This document shows, one piece after another, positions 7,861 through 16,442 of a stretch of 25,505 bases of DNA. Numbering within the stretch: the first letter of the stretch is position 1; the number at the start of each line of letters is the position of its first letter. The translations under genes and the position numbers were made by a program. The stretch covers positions 1 through 25,505 of the forward strand of contig JBBITL010000062.1 in assembly GCA_037440765.1 (NCBI GenBank). Direction: 5' to 3'. The notes beneath the pieces were generated by a model. That model saw nothing but the letters and a program-made list of their open reading frames with translations. It did no database searches and was not told where the DNA came from. The stretch comes from DTKY01 sp037440765. GTDB taxonomy: Bacteria > Acidobacteriota > Terriglobia > Bryobacterales > Bryobacteraceae.

Positions 7861-9159
7861 TCACGAGGCCTGGGCCGGACTCTCCTCGCGCCACAGGCGC
7901 TGCAACAGGATTCCAGCCGCCAGGGGGATGAGCATTGCCGCCCCGGTGGCCATGGCGACGGCGCGCACGCCGACGCCCAGGTCGATCGCCTGTCCCGCCA
8001 CGTAACCAGCCGCGGAAGTGCTCAGCACATGGAAGCCGAACTCCGCCGAGAAGACCCGCCCCAGGAAGCGGTCCGCGGTCTGCCCTTGCAGCAGCGTGGT
8101 GGAGAAGACCCAGACTGCGGAGCCGCCGGCGTGAGCCAGCGCCACCGCCAGGCAGGCCAGGGCAAGGCTCGGCGCGGCTGCCAGGGCCATGTAGCCCGCG
8201 GCCGCGAGCAGGAAGCCCAGCAGTATGCCGTAGCGCAGGCGGCTCGACGAGGGGCCCGCCAGCACGCCGCCGAGCAGCGGCCCCACCAGCGAGCCGATGC
8301 CGCGTGAGCCCATCAGCAGGCTCATGCCCAGCGCTCCCGCCGCGGCGGGAGCCATCCCATCCAACGCCACCGGAAACACACGCGCGCCGAGCAGGGGAAG
8401 GATGACCCAGTTGGCGCCCATCAGTCCCAGACCGAACTTGACGAACAGCAGCGCCAGAGTGCGCTGGTCCCGCTGTACGTAGCGCACGCCTTCGACAATG
8501 GGGGTGAAGTCGGCCAGGTCGCGCGCCCGAAGCGGAGGAGAGTTGGCGGCGTGCGGTTCCTCCACTCGCATGCGGCGCAGCAGGAGCGCCGAGGCGGCGA
8601 ACGAAACCGCGTTGACGATGAAGACGGTCTGGCGGCCGAACAGGGCCGCCATGCCTCCTCCCAGGGCGCTTCCAATGGCGTGGTTGAACGACCAGGTCGC
8701 CGAAGAGAGGCTGTTGGCCACAATCCTCTGCTTCGGCCCGGCGATCAGGGGCACCAGGGCGCTGCGGCCGGGCTCGAACAGCGCCCACATCACCGTCACC
8801 AGCACCAGCAGCACGTACAGGAACCAGATGGCGCCAGGGGTGCGGACCAGCAACATTCCGAGCACGATCAGAGCCCTCGCCCAGTCGGCGAACATCATGA
8901 TCCGCCTGCGGCTTAGCCTGTCGTTTAGCACGCCGGCGGCCGGCGCCACGAAGAACTGCGGCAGCACCTGGAGCAGGTAAGCCAGAGCCACGCTCGTGGC
9001 GTTGCCCGTGACCTCCAGCAGCAGGCTGTAGATGGCCACGGTGTGCAGCATGTCGCCCAGTTCGCTGACGATCTGGGCGACCCACAGCAGGCGAAAATTG
9101 CGGTTCTCGCGCAGCAGGCCGCCGTAGGCGGAGAGCGAAGGCCGCCCGCTATTCTGCAT
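7861..9159 (-). CDS. MFS transporter, EntS/MFS_3-like
   Basis: This 432-residue polytopic membrane protein has the N-terminal signature of the drug/siderophore-exporter-like MFS_3 group: NFRLLWVAQIVSELGDML (21-38), the loop motif GVLNDRLSRRRIMMFADWAR (about 76-95), and FEPGRSALVPLIA. About ten to twelve hydrophobic segments are visible across its length. The substrate cannot be inferred. Its ATG (9157-9159) lies inside the end of the vWA gene (overlap 9149-9159), so it is the last gene of the MoxR operon and translationally coupled. Its 3' end faces the DUF4175-like gene with one base between the stops, leaving no room for a separate terminator. Confidence 0.88.
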   Translation of the reverse strand: MQNSGRPSLSAYGGLLRENRNFRLLWVAQIVSELGDMLHTVAIYSLLLEVTGNATSVALAYLLQVLPQFFVAPAAGVLNDRLSRRRIMMFADWARALIVLGMLLVRTPGAIWFLYVLLVLVTVMWALFEPGRSALVPLIAGPKQRIVANSLSSATWSFNHAIGSALGGGMAALFGRQTVFIVNAVSFAASALLLRRMRVEEPHAANSPPLRARDLADFTPIVEGVRYVQRDQRTLALLFVKFGLGLMGANWVILPLLGARVFPVALDGMAPAAAGALGMSLLMGSRGIGSLVGPLLGGVLAGPSSSRLRYGILLGFLLAAAGYMALAAAPSLALACLAVALAHAGGSAVWVFSTTLLQGQTADRFLGRVFSAEFGFHVLSTSAAGYVAGQAIDLGVGVRAVAMATGAAMLIPLAAGILLQRLWREESPAQAS

Positions 9160-11662
9160 TTGTCACCAGGCCACGGGAGCGCAGCGTGTCCAGCACTCCG
9201 CGCCACTTGCGGAGCGTGACCTCGGCCAGGTTCAGCAGCACGGCCAGCCCGAGCAGGAAGGGCCAGAGCCGCAGGGTGGCGGGGACGGAGCGCCCGCCGG
9301 GATCGAACACCTGGTGCGGCTGCGGGCTGAATCTTCCGCCGGTGAACTCGGAGATCCGGCGGAGCAGCGGTTCGTCGTTGCCATGGTCGCTGAGCTCGCG
9401 CGTGGCGCGATAGAGGCCCAGTTCGGGGAAGGCGCGGGACTCGGCGAGCGGCCGCACGCGGAAGAACCCTGTCCGGTCTCCAATGGCCAGACGGCCCCGG
9501 TACACTCCCTCGGCGACTTTGTGAACCTTCACCGGCCGCTGGAATCCGTCCGGCCCGAAGGCGAACAGGTCGGGCACGGTGCGCGGCGCCTCCACCTGCC
9601 GGGCCAGCCTGTACTCCACCACCAGCTCCCCGTTGGCGCGGTCATAACTGGCGGCCGCCTCCCCGGCCTGCGAATGCGGCAGCAGGTTCCTGGCGAGGTT
9701 CGCCCAGAAACGGTCGAATCCCTTCCATGCCACCCAGCCCTCGGCCCAGCGGCTCTTGGCGTCGGACGCGAAGACGGCCGACTTGCCGAGTCCGTAGTGC
9801 CAGCGCACCAGCAGCGGATCTTCCTTGTCGACCTGGAGGATCGTCTCCGCCGTGGGCTTGGAGATGAAGCGCGTGTACCCCTTCAGAGGCGGAGCGGTCT
9901 CCATCTCGACGCCCTCCAGGAGCTCCACCTTACGGAGCACCTGGGCCTCCACGGGCTTCTCCACCGCCGTCCAGCCCGTGTGCTCAACCACGTCCCGCAG
10001 CACGACCTGCTCCAGCTCCGAGGGATCGGTGACCAGAGAGAAGCGGCCGTTGGCCGTCGCGGCGAGCTTCTCCAGGTAGGGCTGGTTGATGTCCCGGCCC
10101 AGCCCGACTGTGGAGATGGTGATGCGCTCTGCCGCCGCCCGCTCGGCCAGTTTCATCGAATCGCCAGCCTCGGAGATGCCGTCGGTCAGCAGCAGGATGT
10201 GTTTGTAGGTCGCCTCGGCGGGTTGAATCTTGGAGAAGGCTTCCGCCAGGGCGGGGAAGATTTGCGTGCCCCCGTCGCTCTGGATGCCCGACACCACCCG
10301 CTTCAACTCCGCGCCGTCTTCCACCCTCCGTATGGGCGCTGCCCACTGGAACGTGTTGTCGAAGATCAGCACGCCGAGCAGGTCGGTGGGACGCATGTTC
10401 TCGATCACACCGACGGCCGACTGCCGGGCCATCTCGATCTTGCGTCCGCTCATGGAGGCTGACTTGTCCAGGACCAGCACCACGCAGCGGTCTTCGGGCG
10501 AGCGTGGCGGGGCGAGCGTGGCGGGCATGGCGCGCTCCAGCGGATCCTCCTCCGTGCGTTTCCGCTCCCAGTAGACGTTGCGCTCGCCCCCGATGACCAG
10601 CAGGCCGCCGCCCTGCTTCACGTACTCCTCGATGGCCGACTTGCGCGCGGCGGGGATCGACTCCAGGTCCCAGTTGTCGAAGATTACCAGTTGGAACCCG
10701 TCCAGGTCCGGCAGGACGGGGCCGCGCGTTACCTGTGCATCGAACCGGGCCGCGCTGAGCGTGGCGAGCAGGTGCTTCTCCCAGCCGGGCGGATCGCCGG
10801 AAACGTAGAGCAGCCTGGGCCGGTGCAGGGTCAGCGCCTGAGCGAAGTGCGTCTCGTTCATGTCCTCCAGCCGTACGGCGCCCGTAAGCGCGATGGCGCC
10901 CGGCTCGCTGATGCTGGCGTGTATCCGCAGCCGGTTTTCGCCTGCCTCCAGCGTGACCGGACTCGATCCGATGGGCTTGCCTTCCGCCGCCATGTCGATC
11001 GAGCCGGAGGCGCGCCTGGGCGAGCGCACCACCAGGTCCACGGCAAACCTCTCGCCCGTGAACGCCTTGGAGGGAAGGGAAACGGACTCGATCTCCAGGC
11101 CGGGCTTGGGCCTCCCCTCGAGGGGGAAGGTGTCCACCGGCACGCCGGAACGCCCGAGCATGGTCGCGGCCCGAGCCACGCTGCCGCGGTTCTCCTTGCC
11201 GTCCGAGATCAGCACAATCCGCGGCACCAGGCCCGCCGGCAGCGTGCTCAGGGCGTCGCGCAGGGCGGCTTCCAGGTCCGTGGCGTCGCCCGCCTCACCA
11301 GGCGTGTTCTGCAACCCCCCGCCGGAGGCGAGTTCATTCGGGTACGCCTGCCGCGCGGAGCGGGCGAACGGGATCAGGCGGACCCAGTGCCGGCCGCGCT
11401 CCCGCTCTATGGAAGCGGCCAGTTGCGAGGCCCTTGCCAAATCCTTCTCCGGCACGCTCTGGGATGTGTCCGCCAGGATGGCCACCGCCAGGCGCGTTCT
11501 TGATACACGCAGCCCGGGTCCGGCCAGGGCCAGCAGAATGCACGCAACCGCGGCCAGCTTCAGCGCCAGCAGCGGCCTGCTGCCTGCCCGTCGCCACTGC
11601 CACGCCAGCCACGCGGCCGGCAGGACGGCGAACAACAGCACCCAGGCGCGGTCCAGCGTCAT
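9149..11662 (-). CDS. Membrane protein with two vWA domains and a glutamine-amidotransferase-like segment
   Basis: The product is 837 residues from the ATG at 11660-11662; longer frames lack support, and this ATG overlaps the previous stop as ATGA. Two N-terminal transmembrane segments (about 5-22 and 31-49) precede a first vWA domain with MIDAS DTSQS (65-69), T128 and SDG (153-155). A class I amidotransferase-like segment follows (about 282-365, EYVKQGGGLLVIGG). A second vWA domain has DKSASMSG (399-406), GGTQ (T466) and TDG (493-495). A C-terminal beta-rich part contains WHYGLGKSAVFASD, and one more hydrophobic helix lies near residue 810. Both MIDAS sites keep their metal-binding residues. 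It probably interacts with the MoxR/DUF58 partners at the inner membrane; the client is unknown. Confidence 0.88.
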   Translation of the reverse strand: MTLDRAWVLLFAVLPAAWLAWQWRRAGSRPLLALKLAAVACILLALAGPGLRVSRTRLAVAILADTSQSVPEKDLARASQLAASIERERGRHWVRLIPFARSARQAYPNELASGGGLQNTPGEAGDATDLEAALRDALSTLPAGLVPRIVLISDGKENRGSVARAATMLGRSGVPVDTFPLEGRPKPGLEIESVSLPSKAFTGERFAVDLVVRSPRRASGSIDMAAEGKPIGSSPVTLEAGENRLRIHASISEPGAIALTGAVRLEDMNETHFAQALTLHRPRLLYVSGDPPGWEKHLLATLSAARFDAQVTRGPVLPDLDGFQLVIFDNWDLESIPAARKSAIEEYVKQGGGLLVIGGERNVYWERKRTEEDPLERAMPATLAPPRSPEDRCVVLVLDKSASMSGRKIEMARQSAVGVIENMRPTDLLGVLIFDNTFQWAAPIRRVEDGAELKRVVSGIQSDGGTQIFPALAEAFSKIQPAEATYKHILLLTDGISEAGDSMKLAERAAAERITISTVGLGRDINQPYLEKLAATANGRFSLVTDPSELEQVVLRDVVEHTGWTAVEKPVEAQVLRKVELLEGVEMETAPPLKGYTRFISKPTAETILQVDKEDPLLVRWHYGLGKSAVFASDAKSRWAEGWVAWKGFDRFWANLARNLLPHSQAGEAAASYDRANGELVVEYRLARQVEAPRTVPDLFAFGPDGFQRPVKVHKVAEGVYRGRLAIGDRTGFFRVRPLAESRAFPELGLYRATRELSDHGNDEPLLRRISEFTGGRFSPQPHQVFDPGGRSVPATLRLWPFLLGLAVLLNLAEVTLRKWRGVLDTLRSRGLVTNAE

Positions 11663-13533
11663 GCCTGCCCCCCGCCGTGCGCGCCCGCCAGCCGCCTCCA
11701 CGGCCCGTATCGAATCCACTCGATGAACAGGCCCAGCGCGCCGGCCGCCGCAAGCCAGGGCCACAGGTCGGGCGAGGATGACCGGGTCTCGCGGCTCGCA
11801 GGAACGCCTTGAGGCGTCCCCGGCGGCGGCTCCCAGCGGCTGTCGGCTACGTCCGGCAACGTGAGCGAGAAGACCCGGGAGCGGGTGCCGTCAAAGACCT
11901 CGACCGGGCCGGGCGACGCGCTGAAGAAGCGCAGGGCGCCGCCTTCGGTGGTGAACGGCAGAGCGCGGCCGTCGCTTGCCGCCACGCGAATCCGCGAGGG
12001 GTCCGCCTCCGGATCGATCGCCGCCGTGACCAGGCCCACGCCCGCGGTGGTCAGTTCCCACTGTCCGAACAACTCGGGCGACAGCCATCCCAGCAGGTTG
12101 GCGAACAGCAGCGGCGTGGCCACCTCAAACCGCGTGGCCGGATGTCCGGGATGGAAACCAAGGGCTACAGCCCTGCGCGCGCCCGGGCGGGCGATGATCA
12201 CCGGTCCCTCGGCGCAATCGGCCACGGCCAGGTCCCCGGGCGCTGCCGCGAAGACCTGGGTGGATGCCAGCCTCAAGTCCCGCGTGGCGAGGCCTGCTCC
12301 GAGGATGTTCTCGGTGTGCCACCGTTCCACCCTGGCGTCCTCGACGGTGGCGCGTACCTGAAACGGTGACGCGCCGGCGGGAGGCTCGATCCAGATCGTC
12401 CCGGCGTCGGGCTGACTCGCCGGCCGGAAGCGGTCGAGGATCACCACCGCGGCGCTGCGCGCCGGGTCGTAATCGCGCGGGTGGGCGAAGACGGCCTCCA
12501 CGCTGGGATTGGATTCAAGGACGGGCCGCAGCAGAGCGGGCCGCTCCGAGTAGACCAGCACCCGGACCACCGGCTGTGCGGGGACCTCGAGCTCGACGCG
12601 GTTGTCCTCGGCCAGCGCGTCGTTCAGGCGCAGGCGCGCCTCTATCCAGCCCGCCGCGCGGGTGCGGTAGCGGAACGTGGCTTCCTGTTCAATTCCCGGC
12701 GCCAGCGCGAATTGGTGTGCCCCGATCAGTGCCCGGCCGAAATAGACGGTGAGCGGCGCGTCGCAGCGGGTCCGTCCGTAGTTGCGCGCCGCCACGAAGA
12801 TCTCCCACACGGCAGGATCGTTCACCGAACGCCGGAGGCTGAGACTCCGGATGCCGCAGTTGGCGGCCGGTTCACTGACCGGGAGCACGCGCAGCCCTCC
12901 GGCCGCGGATGACAGCGCCGCTTCGGGCCTCGAGATGCGGCCCGCGCCTGCATAGACTATCGAACCGGTGGCTCGCCCTTCCAACCGCAGCGCCTGATCG
13001 GCTACCTGAAACGCCTCCTCCAGCCGCAGGCTGGTAGCTCCCGGCCGCGTCTGGCGGATTGCCTCGGCCAGCGCGGTCCGGTCTGACAGGAAGCCCGTCA
13101 CCGGCGTTGCCGCGGCGTCGGCGCGCACAATCATGACCCGGTCCGCCGGCGGGAGCGCCCGCACATAGGAGATCGCTTCGGTCTTAGCCTCGTCAAGCAG
13201 GGTTCCGCCGGGTCCCCTGGCCGCCATCCACGCCGAGGCGTCCAGAATGATGACGTGATCCCGCATGACCTGCTCGGGCGAGCCCCAGCGCAAGCCGGCC
13301 AGCGCTGCTACCAGCAGCAGCACGCTCACCACTTGCAACAGCAGCGACCACGGCTGCTGCACCCTCCGGCGGCGCCTGGCCTGGGGCACGAGCGCGCTGG
13401 CGGCCCAGAACCGGAAGGTGGCCACCGTCTGACGCCGCCGCGAGCGGTCGAGCAGGTAGAGCGCCACCAGAAACGCTGTCGCCGCGGAAGCCAGCGCCAG
13501 AAACTCCGCCAGGGACAGGTTCAGCAGGAACAT
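11659..13533 (-). CDS. BatA-like membrane protein with degenerate vWA domain
   Basis: The 624-residue protein starts with ATG at 13531-13533, overlapping the DUF58 stop by one base (TGATG), with GGAG just upstream. The frame opens earlier, to 14007, but that extension lies inside the DUF58 gene and is a shadow. The N-terminus is the BatA/Aerotolerance double-helix module (helices about 7-28 and 63-80) with ATFRFWAASALVPQ between. The vWA-like domain that follows has an impaired MIDAS: DASAW (98-102) has Trp where the second Ser belongs, and the usual TDG reads GAG (196-198). A long beta-rich middle region and a C-terminal helix (about 593-610) complete it. It is probably a structural partner of the active vWA proteins in the operon. 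Confidence 0.85.
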   Translation of the reverse strand: MFLLNLSLAEFLALASAATAFLVALYLLDRSRRRQTVATFRFWAASALVPQARRRRRVQQPWSLLLQVVSVLLLVAALAGLRWGSPEQVMRDHVIILDASAWMAARGPGGTLLDEAKTEAISYVRALPPADRVMIVRADAAATPVTGFLSDRTALAEAIRQTRPGATSLRLEEAFQVADQALRLEGRATGSIVYAGAGRISRPEAALSSAAGGLRVLPVSEPAANCGIRSLSLRRSVNDPAVWEIFVAARNYGRTRCDAPLTVYFGRALIGAHQFALAPGIEQEATFRYRTRAAGWIEARLRLNDALAEDNRVELEVPAQPVVRVLVYSERPALLRPVLESNPSVEAVFAHPRDYDPARSAAVVILDRFRPASQPDAGTIWIEPPAGASPFQVRATVEDARVERWHTENILGAGLATRDLRLASTQVFAAAPGDLAVADCAEGPVIIARPGARRAVALGFHPGHPATRFEVATPLLFANLLGWLSPELFGQWELTTAGVGLVTAAIDPEADPSRIRVAASDGRALPFTTEGGALRFFSASPGPVEVFDGTRSRVFSLTLPDVADSRWEPPPGTPQGVPASRETRSSSPDLWPWLAAAGALGLFIEWIRYGPWRRLAGAHGGGQA

Positions 13534-14417
13534 CACTCCACCGCTCCCACGCTCACCAGCGGTCCGAAGATGGCGGCCTCCACCGGCGTGGACGTCGGAA
13601 TGCCCGCGTACCGGCCCCCCTTGCGCACCGCCGCCTCCTGGAGCGAGCGCGCCCAGCGGTCGAAGGCTTCCGTATAGGCCCCCCGGGCCTCCGGCCCGAA
13701 AGAGATCTCCATGCGCTCGCCTGTCTCGGCGTGCGCCAGGTCCAGTTCCCCTTCCCAGGGCGGCGCGCGGTCCTCGTCGGCCCAGATATGCACGAGCAGC
13801 AGTTCGTGGCCGGAGTCGGCCAGGAACTGCAGCGGGCGGATGCAATCCTCCTCGTCCAGGAAGTCCGATATCACGACGAGCAGGCCGCGCGGCGGGCCCG
13901 CCAAGGAGAACTCCCGCGCGACCTGCGAGAAGCTGGTGCGGCCCCCGGCGGCGAGGGCTGTCAGCCGGTCCACAGTTTCTGCCAGCCTCTGCCGCCCGCC
14001 GCAGCACAGGAAGGGATCTCCCAGGCGGTCCGAAAAGGGCTGAACCGTCATGGCGTCCAGCCGTATCAGGCCGATATAACAGAGCGCGGCAGCCAGCCGG
14101 CGGGCGTAGTCGAACTTGGGCGTCGCTCCGGTGGTCATCGACTGGCTGATGTCGAGCAGCATCCGCACCGGCACGCGCGGCTCGACCTGGAACATCTTGA
14201 GGACCAGTCTCTCCAGCCGCAGGTAGGCGCGCCAGTTCACCGCGCGCAGATCGTCGCCGTGGTGGAAATGGCGATGATCGAGGAATTCCTGGCCGGGCCC
14301 CGGGGACCGGGAGCGCTGGTGGCCGCCCACCAGGCCGCGGAACGGCTGCTGCCAGTGCAGCGACAGCCTCTCGAGTTTCTCGAGGAAGGCCCGGTCGATG
14401 ATGGGTGCGGTGCTCAC
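13533..14417 (-). CDS. DUF58 domain protein with vWA-like fold
   Basis: The 294-residue protein starts with GTG at 14415-14417, one base after the MoxR stop. It carries the DUF58 signature HHGDDLRAVNWRAYLRLERL (52-71), immediately followed by a vWA-type metal site, LLDISQSM (DISQS), and later VVISDFLDEED. No transmembrane helix is evident, so it is probably cytosolic or membrane-associated. DUF58 proteins are typically encoded next to MoxR ATPases and act with them in an unresolved chaperone or maturation role. Its stop overlaps the BatA-like start by one base. Confidence 0.9.
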   Translation of the reverse strand: MSTAPIIDRAFLEKLERLSLHWQQPFRGLVGGHQRSRSPGPGQEFLDHRHFHHGDDLRAVNWRAYLRLERLVLKMFQVEPRVPVRMLLDISQSMTTGATPKFDYARRLAAALCYIGLIRLDAMTVQPFSDRLGDPFLCCGGRQRLAETVDRLTALAAGGRTSFSQVAREFSLAGPPRGLLVVISDFLDEEDCIRPLQFLADSGHELLLVHIWADEDRAPPWEGELDLAHAETGERMEISFGPEARGAYTEAFDRWARSLQEAAVRKGGRYAGIPTSTPVEAAIFGPLVSVGAVE

Positions 14418-14418
14418 C

Positions 14419-15408
14419 TCACGCTGCCGGGCGTTTCACCGACCGGATTATACCCTGCAGTAGCGAGTCGGGCGTCTGCCCGTCCGCATGGGCGTCGAAG
14501 TTGCAGATGATGCGGTGCCGCAGCACGGCAGGCGCGACGGCTTCGATGTCGCTGCCGCTCAGGTGGGCCCGCCCGGCCAGCAGGGCGTGCACCCTTCCGC
14601 ACTCCACCAGCGCCTGGGCGCCGCGCGGGCTACTGCCGTAGCGGATGTACCTGTCGGCCAGCGCGTGCGAGTGACGCGTGCCGGGCTGCGTCGCCATGAC
14701 CAGATCGATAGCGAAATCCTGCACATGCGGCGCTACCAGAATCTCCCGGCACACGCTCCGCAGTTCGAGTATCTCCTCCCGTCCCATCACCGGCTCCAGG
14801 TGGGTTTCCTGCTTCTGGACGGTGCGCTCGACAATCCTGTTAAGTTCCTCGCGCGACGGATAGTTCACTACGATCTTCATCAGGAACCGGTCCAGTTGGG
14901 CTTCGGGCAGCGGATAGGTGCCCTCCATTTCGATCGGGTTCTGGGTGGCCATGACCAGGAACGGCAGTTCCAGCTCGTGCGTGCTGGTGCCGCTGGTAAC
15001 AGTGCTCTCCTGCATGGCCTCCAGCAACGCCGACTGCGTCTTGGGGGTCGCCCGGTTAATCTCGTCGGCCAGCACCAGGTTGGCGAATATCGGGCCGGGC
15101 TGGAACCGCAGGGCCTTGGCGCCTCGCGCGTCGGTTTCCAGAATGACGCTGCCCACCACATCGGCGGGCATCAGGTCGGGGGTGAACTGGATTCGCGAGT
15201 ACTTCAGGTGAAGCACCCGCGCCAGCGTTCTCAGCAGAGTGGTCTTCCCCAGGCCGGGCACGCCCTCCAGCAACACATGCCCGCCGCCGATCAAGGCGAT
15301 CAGGACGCCGTCGACCACGTTCTGCTGACCTACTATGATTTTCGCTATTTCCTGCCGGACTCGATCGAGCCCCGTGGCTATTAGTGCTTGACCAACCTCG
15401 CTTTTCAC
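14419..15408 (-). CDS. MoxR-family AAA+ ATPase
   Basis: The 329-residue protein starts with GTG (15406-15408) preceded by GAGGGA; the nearby ATG at 15414-15416 runs into a stop after three codons. Walker A is GVPGLGKT (49-56), Walker B is LVLADEINRATP (111-122), and sensor-type ATQNPIEMEGTYPLPEAQLD (153-172) is typical of MoxR proteins. The AAA lid ends with VLRHRIICNFDAHADG. It is the first gene of the five-gene operon and would use ATP to act on the vWA partners encoded downstream. The 59 bases before it, up to the molybdenum-hydroxylase FAD subunit stop, contain no obvious strong promoter; TAGAAT at 15416-15421 (minus strand) is a weak -10 candidate. Confidence 0.95.
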   Translation of the reverse strand: MKSEVGQALIATGLDRVRQEIAKIIVGQQNVVDGVLIALIGGGHVLLEGVPGLGKTTLLRTLARVLHLKYSRIQFTPDLMPADVVGSVILETDARGAKALRFQPGPIFANLVLADEINRATPKTQSALLEAMQESTVTSGTSTHELELPFLVMATQNPIEMEGTYPLPEAQLDRFLMKIVVNYPSREELNRIVERTVQKQETHLEPVMGREEILELRSVCREILVAPHVQDFAIDLVMATQPGTRHSHALADRYIRYGSSPRGAQALVECGRVHALLAGRAHLSGSDIEAVAPAVLRHRIICNFDAHADGQTPDSLLQGIIRSVKRPAA

Positions 15409-15467
15409 TCCCTCATTCTAGTACAGGCGAAATCGGCCCCATGCCAGGGAAGCCCGCCCGGGCCGCG

Positions 15468-16439
15468 TCAGGCCAGGGCGGTCAGCGTCTCCTCAAGGAT
15501 CCCTCTCACCAGGGGGATCTTGAACTCGTTCTTGGACAGGGGAAACGCGCCTTTCACCGCCGCCTCGGCCGCCTGCGTGACAGTGGCGGCGTCGAGCGGC
15601 CTGCCGGTGAGGAGTTTCTCAACCTCCGGCACCCGCCAGGGAACGGGCGCCACGCCGCTCAGCACCACGCGCGCCGCGGTCACCTTGCCGTCCGCCATAG
15701 CCACCACGATTGCGGCTCCCGCCAGCGCGAAATCGAACGCGCCTCGCTCGCGGACTTTCCGGTACGTGCTCCGCGCCCCCGCCTGCGGCGGTCCCAGCAG
15801 GATCTGGGTGACCACCTCGCCGGGGGCAAGCACATTCTCCGCCGTGGCGCTCTGCTCCGGAAGCACGAAAAACGAGCCGAGCGGAATGGTGCGCGTTCCC
15901 CTGGGTCCGGTGATGCTCACGCTGGCGTCCAAAGCGAGCAGGGCCGGGGCGGTATCCGACGGGTGAACGATGAAACAGGGCGCGCCGCCGAAGATGCAGT
16001 GGTGTTCACTCTCGCCCGCCACCGCGAAACAGGTGCCGCCGCCTTTGCGAAGGCAGTGAAAGTCGCCGCGGTAATACCAGCAGCGCGGCCGCTGGCAGAT
16101 GTTCCCGCCAAGGGTGCCCTGGTTGCGCAACTGCGGGCTGGCGGCCGCGGCTGCGGCCTGCGCCAGCGCCGGATAGGACTTCAGCACCTGTCCGTCGGAG
16201 GCTACTTCCGACAAGGTCGTCAGCGCTCCGATGCGCAGGCCTCCGCCGGGCCTGGCGCTGATCCCGCGGAGTTCCTTGAGGCCGCTGATGCTTACCACGG
16301 TGTCGGCCGCGAAGACTCCGTCGCGCAGGCAGCCCAGAAGATCGGTGCCGCCGGCCAGAATGCGCGCGCCGGGGCGCGCCGCCGCCGCTATGGCCGCCTT
16401 GATCGTTGCCGGTTTTCGATAAGAGAATGTCCGCAGCAT
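15468..16439 (-). CDS. FAD-binding subunit of a PaoB-like molybdenum hydroxylase
   Basis: The 323-residue protein belongs to the xanthine dehydrogenase family FAD subunits. FAD-binding segments are LAGGTDLL (28-35) and the region SPQLRNQGTLGGNICQRPRC (101-120). A cysteine-rich insert (C120, C129, C137, C148, also C155) resembles the [4Fe-4S] insert of E. coli YagS/PaoB and 4-hydroxybenzoyl-CoA reductase beta subunits. It would pass electrons from the [2Fe-2S] subunit to FAD. It is the third gene of the operon, starting three bases after the molybdopterin subunit stop, with a GGTGA ribosome site overlapping that stop. The order Fe-S, Mo, FAD differs from E. coli paoABC. Confidence 0.9.
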   Translation of the reverse strand: MLRTFSYRKPATIKAAIAAAARPGARILAGGTDLLGCLRDGVFAADTVVSISGLKELRGISARPGGGLRIGALTTLSEVASDGQVLKSYPALAQAAAAAASPQLRNQGTLGGNICQRPRCWYYRGDFHCLRKGGGTCFAVAGESEHHCIFGGAPCFIVHPSDTAPALLALDASVSITGPRGTRTIPLGSFFVLPEQSATAENVLAPGEVVTQILLGPPQAGARSTYRKVRERGAFDFALAGAAIVVAMADGKVTAARVVLSGVAPVPWRVPEVEKLLTGRPLDAATVTQAAEAAVKGAFPLSKNEFKIPLVRGILEETLTALA

Positions 16440-16442
16440 GGC

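Noticed and set aside
11663..11764. Upstream extension of the double-vWA frame
   Set aside because: It overlaps the BatA-like gene and adds no domain; the ATGA overlap at 11659-11662 is the typical coupled start.
13534..14007. N-terminal extension of the BatA-like frame into the DUF58 gene
   Set aside because: The extension is Gly/Arg/Ala-rich shadow sequence of DUF58; the BatA membrane module begins exactly at the ATG at 13533.
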